A DNA stretch of 24,628 nt from Thermoplasmata archaeon (lineage in GTDB: Archaea > Thermoplasmatota > E2 > UBA202 > JdFR-43): the NCBI GenBank assembly GCA_021163175.1, contig JAGGXG010000117.1:1-24628 (forward strand), read 5' to 3'. The notes under the pieces were generated by a model, which searched no databases, was not told the DNA's origin, and was given only the letters and a program-made list of their open reading frames with translations. Both the position numbers and the translations under genes were made by a program. The first letter of the stretch is position 1. Each line of letters opens with the position of its first letter. Below, in pieces: positions 1 to 7,402 of the stretch.

Positions 1-66
1 GGAGAGGCAATAGCTCTTCTATCGGTTTTACTTGCATTGAAGATAACTGGATTAAAATGGAAATAG
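1..66 (+). CDS. C-terminal end of an unidentified hydrophobic protein (partial)
   Basis: An open frame enters from the window edge and ends at TAG 64-66, giving 21 residues beginning GEAIALLSVLLALKITG. The segment is hydrophobic and ends in a short basic tail (KWK), as expected for the last membrane helix of an integral membrane protein. It overlaps the next start codon by 10 nt, which suggests translational coupling with the glycosyltransferase, so the missing gene may act in the same lipid or glycan pathway (inference). Too little is present to name a family. Confidence 0.5.
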   Translation, partial: GEAIALLSVLLALKITGLKWK

Positions 67-1169
67 CATGGTTCACGGATACATGGCTTCCTACAAGGGA
101 TGGGGTTGTAAATTCATTGCTTTCATTCAAAAGAGTTTTAGAAAAAGAACATAACATATATATTTTTGCCCCTGGAAAGGAAAACAGAAGGGAGGAAAAT
201 ATATTTTATTTTAAATCGAAACCATATTCAAAATATCCCGACTATAGAATCGCTTCCTTACTTCCAATATTTTCAAAAAAGGTGGCCAAAATTGTTAAAA
301 AGTTTGATATAGATGTAATTCATTCCCACTCTCCTGGTGTGATTGGAACATACGCAGTTATGGCTTCTCATTTAAATTCCTTGCCCCTCGTTTTCACATA
401 TCATACTTTTATTCAAGACTCTGTTTATTTCTTCTCGGAAGGAATGCAGGATCTTGCAAGAAAGCTGCTTAATACATGGCTGAGATGGTATTTCAGGAGG
501 TGCAAAGCTGTTATTGCTCCAAGCAATTACGTTGCAAGCAAATTAAAAAAATTCCATGATGAAATAGAAGTCATACCGACTGGAATAGATGTGAAAAGAT
601 TTGAAGAAGGAGATGGAAGCGAGATAAGAAAAAAATATGGTAAACCAATAATATTTCATGTTGGTAGAATAGTTAAAGAAAAAAATATCGACTGGCTTAT
701 TGATGCTTTTAAAATATTGAATGAAAAAATCGATGCTGTTCTGATAATAGGGGGCGAAGGCCCTTACAGGAAAGAATTGATGAAAAAAGCGGAAAGATTG
801 GCTTTGGAAAATGTAATTTTCACTGGCTTTATTAAAGACGAAAAGTTACCAGATTATTACAATGCTGCAAGTGTTTTTGCCTTCCCATCTACATATGAGA
901 CGCAGGGCATCGTCGCTCTGGAGGCGATGGCGGCTGGCGTGCCTGTCGTCGCTGCCAAAGCAAGAGCGATTCCAGAATTTGTTATTGATGGCGAGACAGG
1001 CTATTTATTCCAGCCTGGCAACATAAATGAATTTGCTGAAAAGCTGCTACTGGCTATAAGAAACGAGGACATGAGGGAAAAATGCAGGGAACATGCAAGG
1101 AAGTATAGCATTGAAAAAATGGCTGAAAGGCTGGTTGATTTTTATGCTCGAGTTATTAATAAAAATTGA
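57..1169 (+). CDS. GT4-family (GT-B fold) glycosyltransferase
   Basis: A 370-residue cytoplasmic or membrane-associated glycosyltransferase that would move a sugar from a nucleotide sugar to a lipid or glycan acceptor. The N-terminal Rossmann half has the opening MEIAWFTDTWLP and a PTRDG loop at 12-16. The C-terminal half has GRIVKEKN at 203-210 (donor phosphate contacts), GGEGPYRKEL at 232-241, and the GT4 signature E281-x7-E289 in ETQGIVALE. Length is normal for GT4. The N-terminus and the YHTFIQD region resemble lipid (diacylglycerol-type) glucosyltransferases, but the acceptor cannot be read from sequence. It overlaps the upstream membrane protein by 10 nt and the downstream pcc1 by 26 nt. 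A short run of C/G-ending codons covers the E-x7-E motif at about 900-958. Confidence 0.9.
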   Translation: MEIAWFTDTWLPTRDGVVNSLLSFKRVLEKEHNIYIFAPGKENRREENIFYFKSKPYSKYPDYRIASLLPIFSKKVAKIVKKFDIDVIHSHSPGVIGTYAVMASHLNSLPLVFTYHTFIQDSVYFFSEGMQDLARKLLNTWLRWYFRRCKAVIAPSNYVASKLKKFHDEIEVIPTGIDVKRFEEGDGSEIRKKYGKPIIFHVGRIVKEKNIDWLIDAFKILNEKIDAVLIIGGEGPYRKELMKKAERLALENVIFTGFIKDEKLPDYYNAASVFAFPSTYETQGIVALEAMAAGVPVVAAKARAIPEFVIDGETGYLFQPGNINEFAEKLLLAIRNEDMREKCREHARKYSIEKMAERLVDFYARVINKN

Positions 1170-1353
1170 TTGTGGAAGCGTTGCAAAAGCCAAAATTGTT
1201 AACGAGGCTTTGAAAATAGATAATGAAAGATATATTGAAAGCAGGGTGGAAGGAAAGCACATCGTGGCGATTTGCAGGGGAAATGCAATGTCACTGGTTC
1301 ATACGCTCAACGATTTCTTTTCATGCCTGCAACTTGCTATGGAACTGGTTTAG
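1144..1353 (+). CDS. pcc1: KEOPS complex subunit Pcc1
   Basis: A 69-residue protein matching the small Pcc1/CTAG-like subunit of KEOPS, which with Kae1, Bud32 and Cgi121 makes t6A37 on ANN-decoding tRNAs. Pcc1 dimerises and bridges two Kae1 copies. The family pattern is visible: a first beta strand LLIKIDCGS, then ALKIDNERYIESRVEGKHIV, then the long helix LVHTLNDFFSCLQLAMEL that ends Pcc1 proteins. The ATG at 1144 is preferred over an in-frame ATG at 1093 because the extra residues would be read inside the glycosyltransferase and match nothing in Pcc1. It overlaps the glycosyltransferase 3' end by 26 nt and the convergent methyltransferase by 17 nt. Other KEOPS genes are not in the window. 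Confidence 0.8.
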   Translation: MLELLIKIDCGSVAKAKIVNEALKIDNERYIESRVEGKHIVAICRGNAMSLVHTLNDFFSCLQLAMELV

Positions 1354-1927
1354 CAACGTAGGCATATATCTTCTCAAAAAAATAAGCTTTTTCTTTAACT
1401 TTTTTGAATTCATATCTGCCATTCTTTTCAATCAATTCCTCAATATTTGATAGGCTACTTGCTATAAAATAAATTTTTCCATCTTTGTTCAAATATTTCC
1501 ATGCATCTTTGAAGAAGTTGTTCATGATATCTATTCCTCCTTTACCGCCATCCCATGCTATGTCCTCGCCTTCCGTTGGCAAGTAAGGAGGATTGAAAGC
1601 TATGATATCGAACTTTTCATATATGCTGGAGAAAAGGTCGCTTTTTCTTGCCTCCAGTTTAATTCCATTCAGTTTTGCATTATGCATTGTATTTTTAACT
1701 GCCATCTCATTCACATCTACAGCCACGACAGAACAAAATTTTGCGAGATGCAGAGCTATTATTCCGCTTCCACAGCCCATGTCGAGAGCCTTTTTACAAT
1801 TTTTTATATCTTCTGCATCTATTGCTTCTATCAGCAAATAGCTATCTTCAGCTGGCTCATAAACACCATCGAAAACCGTTATTTTTATGCTGTCATCTAT
1901 ATGCACGATGTAATAAGAATAAGTCAT
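1337..1927 (-). CDS. HemK2/Mtq2-like N5-glutamine methyltransferase (probable aRF1 methylase)
   Basis: A 196-residue class I SAM-dependent methyltransferase. Motif I DMGCGSG lies at 49-55, an acidic residue ending strand 2 at D71, and the NPPY motif typical of glutamine/adenine-N methylases at 112-115. The N-terminal VYEPAEDSYLL is characteristic of HemK2/Mtq2, which methylates the GGQ glutamine of class I release factor, usually with Trm112 as partner. There is no HemK N-terminal helical domain, as expected for the archaeal/eukaryotic form. The start at 1927 is chosen over an in-frame ATG at 1978 because the family N-terminus begins there and the promoter lies between the two. It converges on pcc1 and overlaps it by 17 nt. 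Substrate assignment is by family. Confidence 0.85.
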   Translation of the reverse strand: MTYSYYIVHIDDSIKITVFDGVYEPAEDSYLLIEAIDAEDIKNCKKALDMGCGSGIIALHLAKFCSVVAVDVNEMAVKNTMHNAKLNGIKLEARKSDLFSSIYEKFDIIAFNPPYLPTEGEDIAWDGGKGGIDIMNNFFKDAWKYLNKDGKIYFIASSLSNIEELIEKNGRYEFKKVKEKAYFFEKIYAYVAKPVP

Positions 1928-1940
1928 TAATAATTGTTGA

Positions 1941-1957
1941 TTGTTAACTGTTAACAA
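1941..1957. promoter_or_regulatory. 17-bp perfect palindrome, candidate operator
   Basis: TTGTTAAC-T-GTTAACAA has 8-nt arms around a single central base. It sits between the methyltransferase start (minus, 1927) and the AT-rich box at 1961-1968, so it covers the expected initiation region of the minus-strand transcript and lies just upstream of the plus-strand TATA box. That position suits a dimeric repressor or activator site (inference). AT-rich palindromes can arise by chance. Confidence 0.4.
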
Positions 1958-1960
1958 AAA

Positions 1961-1968
1961 TTTTATAA
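1961..1968. promoter_or_regulatory. TATA-like box, possibly used in both directions
   Basis: TTTTATAA (TTATAAAA on the other strand) is centred about 25 nt before the ATG at 1989 of the secreted protein, giving a leaderless arrangement. It is about 37 nt from the methyltransferase start on the minus strand, which would give a short leader of roughly 12 nt. It is the only clear TATA-like element between the two divergent genes. Confidence 0.5.
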
Positions 1969-1988
1969 CTATCTCCATTTATCCTTTT

Positions 1989-4900
1989 ATGAGGAAGAAA
2001 AAGAATTTTGGTAAATTTTTGGGGAAGATAATTTTCACCATACTTATTATAAAATTAGCAACAACCATAGCTACATCAGATGTGAATCTAATAACTGAAA
2101 ATCATCAGGAAGACAATATAGTGGTACAAGGATACATAATCGATGCTTATGATAAAATGCCTCTTAAATATGCTCATGTTCATTTGCGAGATAAAGAAGG
2201 TTGGAAAAATATAAAATGTAATGAAAAAGGCCATTATTTCGCATCTGTTTCTAAAGGAAAAGTGGTTCTAAACGTTGACAAGAAAGGATATGAAAGTTTT
2301 TATTATTCATTTAAAGCAGACCAAGAAGATAGCTATATTAATGTCTCTTTAATTAACAAATCTAACAAAGTAAGTTATGAGGAGAATTTTGTTATTATGG
2401 GATATGTATTTGATGTAGAAAATGGCAATCCAATTGTAAATGCAACAATAGAAGCAAGCTGGAGGCAAAATGATTCTTATTACTCAATAACAAACTATAC
2501 TGATTTTACCGGTTTCTATAGAATCGAGGTTCCAAAACAGGAAATAAGCTTGCATGTATCAAAAAACAGCTATTATTCAAAATATATGCATTTTTATTTT
2601 GAGGATAACTCTACATGGATAAATATTTCTCTGTATCCTGCGAAAGAGGTTAAATTGTGCGGATATGTTTTAAATTCTTTAAATAGAGAACCAATAGAAA
2701 ATGCTTATGTGGAAATCCAATGGCGAAATGAGCTTGGAGAGTATAATTGGTATCATTGCTATACCAATTCAAGTGGATTTTATAGCATTAATTTGACGGA
2801 AGGAGAAGCAAAATTAGAAGTTTATAAAACAGGATATTTTTCAAATGAGAGCACATGGTTTCTATTATACGGCAATTTGACATGGATGAATCTTTCTCTC
2901 GATCCAGAACCTTTGAGAAATTCTTTTGTATGTGGATATGTTAAGGATTCCATAGATGGAAAACCAGTAGACGCTGATGTAAATGTTATGTGGAGAGACG
3001 AGAAAGGACATGAAAAATGGTTTTATGATGAAACAAATTCAAGTGGATTTTATAACATCAGTATTCCTGCAGGGAATATAAGCATTAACGTGGAAGCAGA
3101 AGGCTATTTTTCTTACTTTCTGTTTATATACAATACAAATTATTGGCATCTTGTTAAAGATAATGAAACTTTGTGGTTAAATATTTCTATGGACAAGAAA
3201 TTACCTCCTTCTACTATTATAAAAGGTCGAATAATTGATCCCTCCGGAAAACCAATATCAAATGCAGGTGTTATAATTATAGACCTAAAACATCCGTTGG
3301 ATGGTATATTCGGAGGGGAAACAAATTATATGGGGGAATTTGAAGTAATTGTATACAAAGGGCATTTTAAACTTCTTACCGTTGCAAAAATTTCCTCAAT
3401 AGCTTATCCTACAGGATACTACAATAAGGTAATCGATTTGAATATAACCAATTATGGAGAAATAAATATAGGAGATATTGTGCTGGAAAAAGCACCGAAG
3501 GATTCTGTGAATGTAGACATCAATTTCAATTCGTGGAATAGCATAAATATCTACATTCATTACAATCTTATTGGAAATGCCGCATTAGGGCGGGGGCTGG
3601 CAGATGCTTTTATTGGAGACGGAAATGGAGAGATTAATGAAACGGAAAAAAAGGCGGTTTTGGAGTTGTGGCGAGAAGTAAAAAAAGAGTTTTTAGGAGA
3701 TATTTTGGAGCTATTGAAGATAGACAATAAATTGATTGCTATAGATGATCTGGATCTTTCGATAGATGGGTTTGTCGGAAATGTTAATTCAACGCTTCCT
3801 TTTGAGCTCACTCTGCGTGTACATCTTAACTCCGTCATCAAATTTCTGAAGTTATGCTATTCTGTAGCGACTGTAACCATAACTGACTCTAAAATTTTAG
3901 ATTTAACAGAAAAAATACACTTTCCGCAAAACTTCTCAATTAAAAGGTATGTAAGTAACAGCAATGTTAATGTGTCTCTTGATACACAAAATATTACAAT
4001 AAAAGCAACCAATAAAAGTTTTTATCAACCCCCTATAGGAGAAATAGAGATTCTTGTAAATGGCACAGGATGCGCACCTGCCAATATATCTAGTATCGTT
4101 GACATATGTCCAACTAATTTGAATGAAAGCAATGGAAAATATAAATATCTCAGAGCAACAGTTCAGTTGGAGATAAACGAGGAAGGAATATATGCTCTAT
4201 CTGCAATGCTTTCTGATACTCCAGCATTTAATGAAGGACGAGTCGTTTTTGCTACAGTTCCTCAAATTTATTTCTCTAAAGGAGTTCATAATATTTCCAT
4301 TTTATTTGATGGAAAAAATATACAAAGATATAGATTGAATGGAACATATTATTTCTTTATCAATCTTTATAAAATTGAGGAAAGTGAGGAGTGGATGGAT
4401 TACATAGAATATGCAAGCAATATCACATATTCATACACAATATTTGAGGAGCCGCCAGTTATGCTGACTGGCGTTATCAGGGATTTTGGAAATGATACAG
4501 ATGGCGATGGAGATTTTGATTATCTTACAATAGAAGCAGAATTAAAAGTTAATAAATCCCACTTAGGAGAAGGCTATAACATTTTAATCTTCACCGAGAA
4601 TGGAGAATTAATTACAACTGAATATTCTTATTTCTATTTCGATGATGCTGGCATTCATAACATCTCATTTAATATTGACGGTAGATATTTGAACGCTCTA
4701 TGCTATAATGGAAGTTATGTGATATTTTTTAGATCCAGTTGGAATGATCTCCTCTTTAATTTATTTTATGAGTTAAAATATAACACAGAAAATTATAATT
4801 TTACAGAATTTGAAGAATATCCAATGGATGCATATGAACCAGATAATGCACCACAACAAGCTACTTATTTGCCCCTAAATGAGAGCCAGCATCATACAAT

Positions 4901-5114
4901 TCACGGCATAGCAGATATAGACTGGTTTAATTTTACAGGAATCCAAAATAAAACATATTTGATAAAGTTAGATAACCTGACTAACTATAATATAGTTTGC
5001 TATGTTCTAGATGAAAATGAAAATAAAAATATTTTATATGATTATTATGTTGAATGGCATGGTAATGAGCAAATAAAATGGAATGCCCAAGAGACGGAAT
5101 ATATTATCTGCTGA
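1989..5114 (+). CDS. Large secreted repeat protein, N-terminal part (frameshifted; continues in the next entry)
   Basis: This is the first 1041 residues of an extracellular protein. A basic start (MRKKKNFGKFLGK) and hydrophobic stretch (IIFTILIIKLATTIA) form a signal peptide. Five carboxypeptidase-regulatory-like beta repeats follow at about residues 45-500, then a region with an EF-hand-like DGNGEINETE, then two copies of a beta domain (the second with the signature GVIRDFGNDTDGDGDFDYL), and finally the first part of a PPC-like domain (AYEPDNAPQQATYL...). N-x-S/T sequons are very dense, fitting archaeal N-glycosylation. The start at 1989 has a TATA-like box 25 nt upstream; an in-frame ATG at 1941 lies upstream of that box. 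The frame stops at TGA 5112-5114, but the PPC-like domain continues at once in another frame. No catalytic site was recognised, so the protein is probably a binding or surface scaffold protein. Confidence 0.8.
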   Translation: MRKKKNFGKFLGKIIFTILIIKLATTIATSDVNLITENHQEDNIVVQGYIIDAYDKMPLKYAHVHLRDKEGWKNIKCNEKGHYFASVSKGKVVLNVDKKGYESFYYSFKADQEDSYINVSLINKSNKVSYEENFVIMGYVFDVENGNPIVNATIEASWRQNDSYYSITNYTDFTGFYRIEVPKQEISLHVSKNSYYSKYMHFYFEDNSTWINISLYPAKEVKLCGYVLNSLNREPIENAYVEIQWRNELGEYNWYHCYTNSSGFYSINLTEGEAKLEVYKTGYFSNESTWFLLYGNLTWMNLSLDPEPLRNSFVCGYVKDSIDGKPVDADVNVMWRDEKGHEKWFYDETNSSGFYNISIPAGNISINVEAEGYFSYFLFIYNTNYWHLVKDNETLWLNISMDKKLPPSTIIKGRIIDPSGKPISNAGVIIIDLKHPLDGIFGGETNYMGEFEVIVYKGHFKLLTVAKISSIAYPTGYYNKVIDLNITNYGEINIGDIVLEKAPKDSVNVDINFNSWNSINIYIHYNLIGNAALGRGLADAFIGDGNGEINETEKKAVLELWREVKKEFLGDILELLKIDNKLIAIDDLDLSIDGFVGNVNSTLPFELTLRVHLNSVIKFLKLCYSVATVTITDSKILDLTEKIHFPQNFSIKRYVSNSNVNVSLDTQNITIKATNKSFYQPPIGEIEILVNGTGCAPANISSIVDICPTNLNESNGKYKYLRATVQLEINEEGIYALSAMLSDTPAFNEGRVVFATVPQIYFSKGVHNISILFDGKNIQRYRLNGTYYFFINLYKIEESEEWMDYIEYASNITYSYTIFEEPPVMLTGVIRDFGNDTDGDGDFDYLTIEAELKVNKSHLGEGYNILIFTENGELITTEYSYFYFDDAGIHNISFNIDGRYLNALCYNGSYVIFFRSSWNDLLFNLFYELKYNTENYNFTEFEEYPMDAYEPDNAPQQATYLPLNESQHHTIHGIADIDWFNFTGIQNKTYLIKLDNLTNYNIVCYVLDENENKNILYDYYVEWHGNEQIKWNAQETEYIIC
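2121..3498 (+). repeat. Five tandem carboxypeptidase-regulatory-like protein repeats
   Basis: Five units of about 90 residues begin at about 2121 (VVQGYIIDAYDKMPL), 2392 (VIMGYVFDVENGNPI), 2653 (KLCGYVLNSLNREPI), 2925 (FVCGYVKDSIDGKPV) and 3217 (IIKGRIIDPSGKPIS). Each has the G-Y/R-V-x-D...P-I...A start, a T-N-x-x-GFY turn in the middle and, in units 1-4, an ending with a glycosylation sequon such as WINISL or WMNLSL. The DNA has diverged, so these are old duplications and not a recent expansion. Such beta-sandwich domains are usually spacers or ligand-binding modules in surface proteins. Confidence 0.8.
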
Positions 5115-6043
5115 TAGAGCACCATCCTTACCAATTTGATTTTTTAGAGATGGGGTACTACACTTACGCAAATTTATTTACAGAATATAACATCTCAATA
5201 GAAGAATATATACCTCCCATTCAATTTACAGGAATTGTAGATGATTATGGAATTGATGCTGATAATGATAGCTACTATGATTATTTAGTAATAGAGGCTC
5301 AAGTAAATGTAACTGAAGAAGGAGATTATGAATTAGATGGAGATATTTATTACTGGAATGAAACAAATGGAGAGTGGAATTGGTTTGGTGGGGAAGGGAA
5401 TAACACTTATTTCACCAAAGGAATACATAATATAACGATAAGATTTGATGGATTGAGAATTTATAGAATGAGATACAATGGGAACTTCAAGATTTATCTT
5501 AGCTTATATCAAACATCTCCATGGATGTATATGGATTCAATGGAGTATTATACAAAGCAATATAATTATAGTGAATTTGGTGATGCAATTCCCCCGACTA
5601 TAGGAGATATTACGTACCCATCACAAATATATGCTGGTTTTATAAACATAACATGTAATGCCAGCGACAATGTTGGAGTTGCTGAAATATGGATAAATAT
5701 AACGCTTCCAAATGGAAGTTATATTAATGCAAGTATGAAATATTGCAATGGAGCATATTATTACAATGCTTCTTTTGATTTAGAAGGAACATACTCTTTC
5801 TATTTGTATGCCAAAGATGTAAATGGAAATGGAAATACTAGTGCGGTAATGCATTTCCAGATTGCTACAAAAGCCGATATAAACAAAGATTCCCATGTTA
5901 ATGTTCTAGATTTAATTATAATAGGAGTGCACTTTGGAGGGCAGGAAGGGGATGAAAGATACATAAAAGAAGCAGATTTAAATAACGACGGTGTAATAAA
6001 TGTGCTTGATATGATTATTGTAGCAATGCATTGGACAGGATAA
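5078..6043 (+). CDS. Large secreted protein, C-terminal part with Ig-like and dockerin domains
   Basis: This frame carries the rest of the protein beginning at 1989. The ATG at 5078 is probably not a real start: the sequence matches a PPC-like domain only from GIYYLLIEHHPYQFDF, which completes the upstream frame. One extra base near 5095 would join ...WNAQET to GIYYLL, giving a protein of about 1350 residues. Next come a further copy of the beta domain (GIVDDYGIDADNDSYYDYL), an Ig-like domain (about 5590-5860, with CNASDNVGVAEIWINI), and a C-terminal type I dockerin with two calcium loops, DINKDSHVNVLD and DLNNDGVINVLD. Dockerins bind cohesins; no cohesin is recognisable here. The split may be a sequencing error, a true pseudogene, or two expressed pieces. 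Confidence 0.75.
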   Translation: MECPRDGIYYLLIEHHPYQFDFLEMGYYTYANLFTEYNISIEEYIPPIQFTGIVDDYGIDADNDSYYDYLVIEAQVNVTEEGDYELDGDIYYWNETNGEWNWFGGEGNNTYFTKGIHNITIRFDGLRIYRMRYNGNFKIYLSLYQTSPWMYMDSMEYYTKQYNYSEFGDAIPPTIGDITYPSQIYAGFINITCNASDNVGVAEIWINITLPNGSYINASMKYCNGAYYYNASFDLEGTYSFYLYAKDVNGNGNTSAVMHFQIATKADINKDSHVNVLDLIIIGVHFGGQEGDERYIKEADLNNDGVINVLDMIIVAMHWTG

Positions 6044-6051
6044 GAATAAAA

Positions 6052-6059
6052 TTATATAT
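6052..6059 (+). promoter_or_regulatory. TATA box of the phosphoglucosamine mutase gene
   Basis: TTATATAT is centred about 22 nt before the ATG at 6077 in a 33-nt gap after the dockerin gene. It supports initiation at or next to that ATG and argues against the earlier in-frame codon at 6065. Confidence 0.55.
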
Positions 6060-6076
6060 CTTCTTTGTTTTCAATC

Positions 6077-7402
6077 ATGCGATTGTTTGGCACAAATGGA
6101 GTTAGAGGCGTTGTTAACGAGGATATGACACCAGAGCTTGCTCTTCGCCTTGGAAAAGCCATAGGAAGTTATTTTCAGGGTAATATTGCGATAGCGACAG
6201 ATACAAGAACAGCGAATGAAATGTTGAAGGATGCTGTCATCTCTGGTTTGATATCAACTGGAAACAATGTTTTCGATGCAAAAATTGTTCCTACGCCAGC
6301 CCTGCAATATTATGTTAAAAACATGGAAGTGGATGCTGGAGTGATGATAACAGCCTCGCACAACCCGCCGCAATTCGATGGAATAAAAGTTATAGATAAA
6401 GATGGGACTGAGCTTGCGAGAAGCAGGGAAGAGGAGATAGAAAAAATTTATTTCAACGAAAGCTTTAAGACAAAGGCATGGAATGAGATTGGAAAAGTTT
6501 ATGACATTGATATCACAGATTTTTATATTGAGAGCATACTCGATTTGATAAAAAAGGAAGAGATAAAAAAGCATGGCTTTAAAGTTGTTATTGATTGCGG
6601 AAATGGGGCAGCATGCTATACAATGCCATATTTGATAGGCGAGATGGCAAAAGTTGTCGGCATAAATTGCCATCCAGATGGCAATTTCCCAGCTCGCCAG
6701 CCTGAGCCGACGCCGCAAAACATAAAAGATTTGATGAATGCAGTAAAAGCGATGAATGCTGACATTGGCATAGCATATGATGGCGATGCTGATAGAGCTA
6801 TTTTTGTTGATGAAAATGGAAATTATGTTCATGGAGATAAAAGCCTTGCATTGATAGCTGGCTATAAAGTTGAGGAAAAAGGAGGCGTTGTTGTAACGCC
6901 TGTCTCAACGTCGAGCTGTGTTGAAGAATATGTCAAGGAAAAGGGAGGAAGTGTTGTCTACACCAAAGTAGGCTCTCCAATAGTTGCAAGAAAAATGATT
7001 GAATTGAAGGCAACATTTGGAGGAGAGGAGAATGGCGGACTTATCTTTCCAGAACATCAATATTGCAGGGACGGAGGAATGGCAAGCGTTGCAATGCTTG
7101 AATTGATGGCTTTGAAGGGAAAAAGTTTGTCGGAGTTGCTTGAAGAAGTTCCAGATTATAAAATGGTGAAGACAAAGGTTGAATGCAAAGATAAGGATAG
7201 GATAATGAAAGAATTGAAGAAGAAAGTGGAAGGAAAAGCCGATTATACAGATGGGATAAAAATTTTTCATGAAAATGGCTGGGTTTTGATACGACCATCT
7301 GGAACAGAACCAATAATAAGGATATATTCCCAATCAAAAGATGAAAACATTGCAAGAGAGATGGCAGAAAAATATAAAAAAATGATAAAGGAAATGGTTT
7401 AG
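6077..7402 (+). CDS. glmM: Phosphoglucosamine mutase-like alpha-D-phosphohexomutase
   Basis: A 441-residue four-domain phosphohexomutase of the archaeal phosphoglucosamine/phosphomannomutase group, interconverting hexose 6- and 1-phosphates for nucleotide-sugar synthesis. The start MRLFGTNGVRG is the family N-terminus. The phosphoserine loop TASHNPP has S94. The magnesium loop DGDADR lies at 235-240, the sugar-binding GEENGG at 316-321, and the phosphate-binding RPSGTEP at 406-412. All catalytic elements are intact and the length is normal. The start at 6077 fits the family and the TATA spacing. GlcN-6-P, Man-6-P and Glc-6-P specificity are not separable by eye, so the symbol is a family call. 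It overlaps convergent larA by 4 nt (TTAG). Confidence 0.88.
   Translation: MRLFGTNGVRGVVNEDMTPELALRLGKAIGSYFQGNIAIATDTRTANEMLKDAVISGLISTGNNVFDAKIVPTPALQYYVKNMEVDAGVMITASHNPPQFDGIKVIDKDGTELARSREEEIEKIYFNESFKTKAWNEIGKVYDIDITDFYIESILDLIKKEEIKKHGFKVVIDCGNGAACYTMPYLIGEMAKVVGINCHPDGNFPARQPEPTPQNIKDLMNAVKAMNADIGIAYDGDADRAIFVDENGNYVHGDKSLALIAGYKVEEKGGVVVTPVSTSSCVEEYVKEKGGSVVYTKVGSPIVARKMIELKATFGGEENGGLIFPEHQYCRDGGMASVAMLELMALKGKSLSELLEEVPDYKMVKTKVECKDKDRIMKELKKKVEGKADYTDGIKIFHENGWVLIRPSGTEPIIRIYSQSKDENIAREMAEKYKKMIKEMV

Noticed and set aside
1941..1988. Upstream ATG at 1941 for the large secreted protein
   Set aside because: It lies upstream of the TATA-like box and in the palindrome; starting at 1989 gives a proper signal peptide.
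5078..5092. ATG at 5078 as a genuine start of a separate 321-residue protein
   Set aside because: It lies inside the upstream frame, has no ribosome-binding site, signal peptide or promoter, and the protein opens in the middle of a PPC-like domain.
5089..5104. Programmed ribosomal frameshift in the dockerin gene
   Set aside because: No slippery heptamer is apparent and no obvious pseudoknot or Shine-Dalgarno-like stimulator was noticed.
6254..6832. Long minus-strand open frame inside the phosphoglucosamine mutase gene
   Set aside because: It is a shadow of an intact conserved gene, with Cys/Ile/Phe-rich composition and no recognisable domain.
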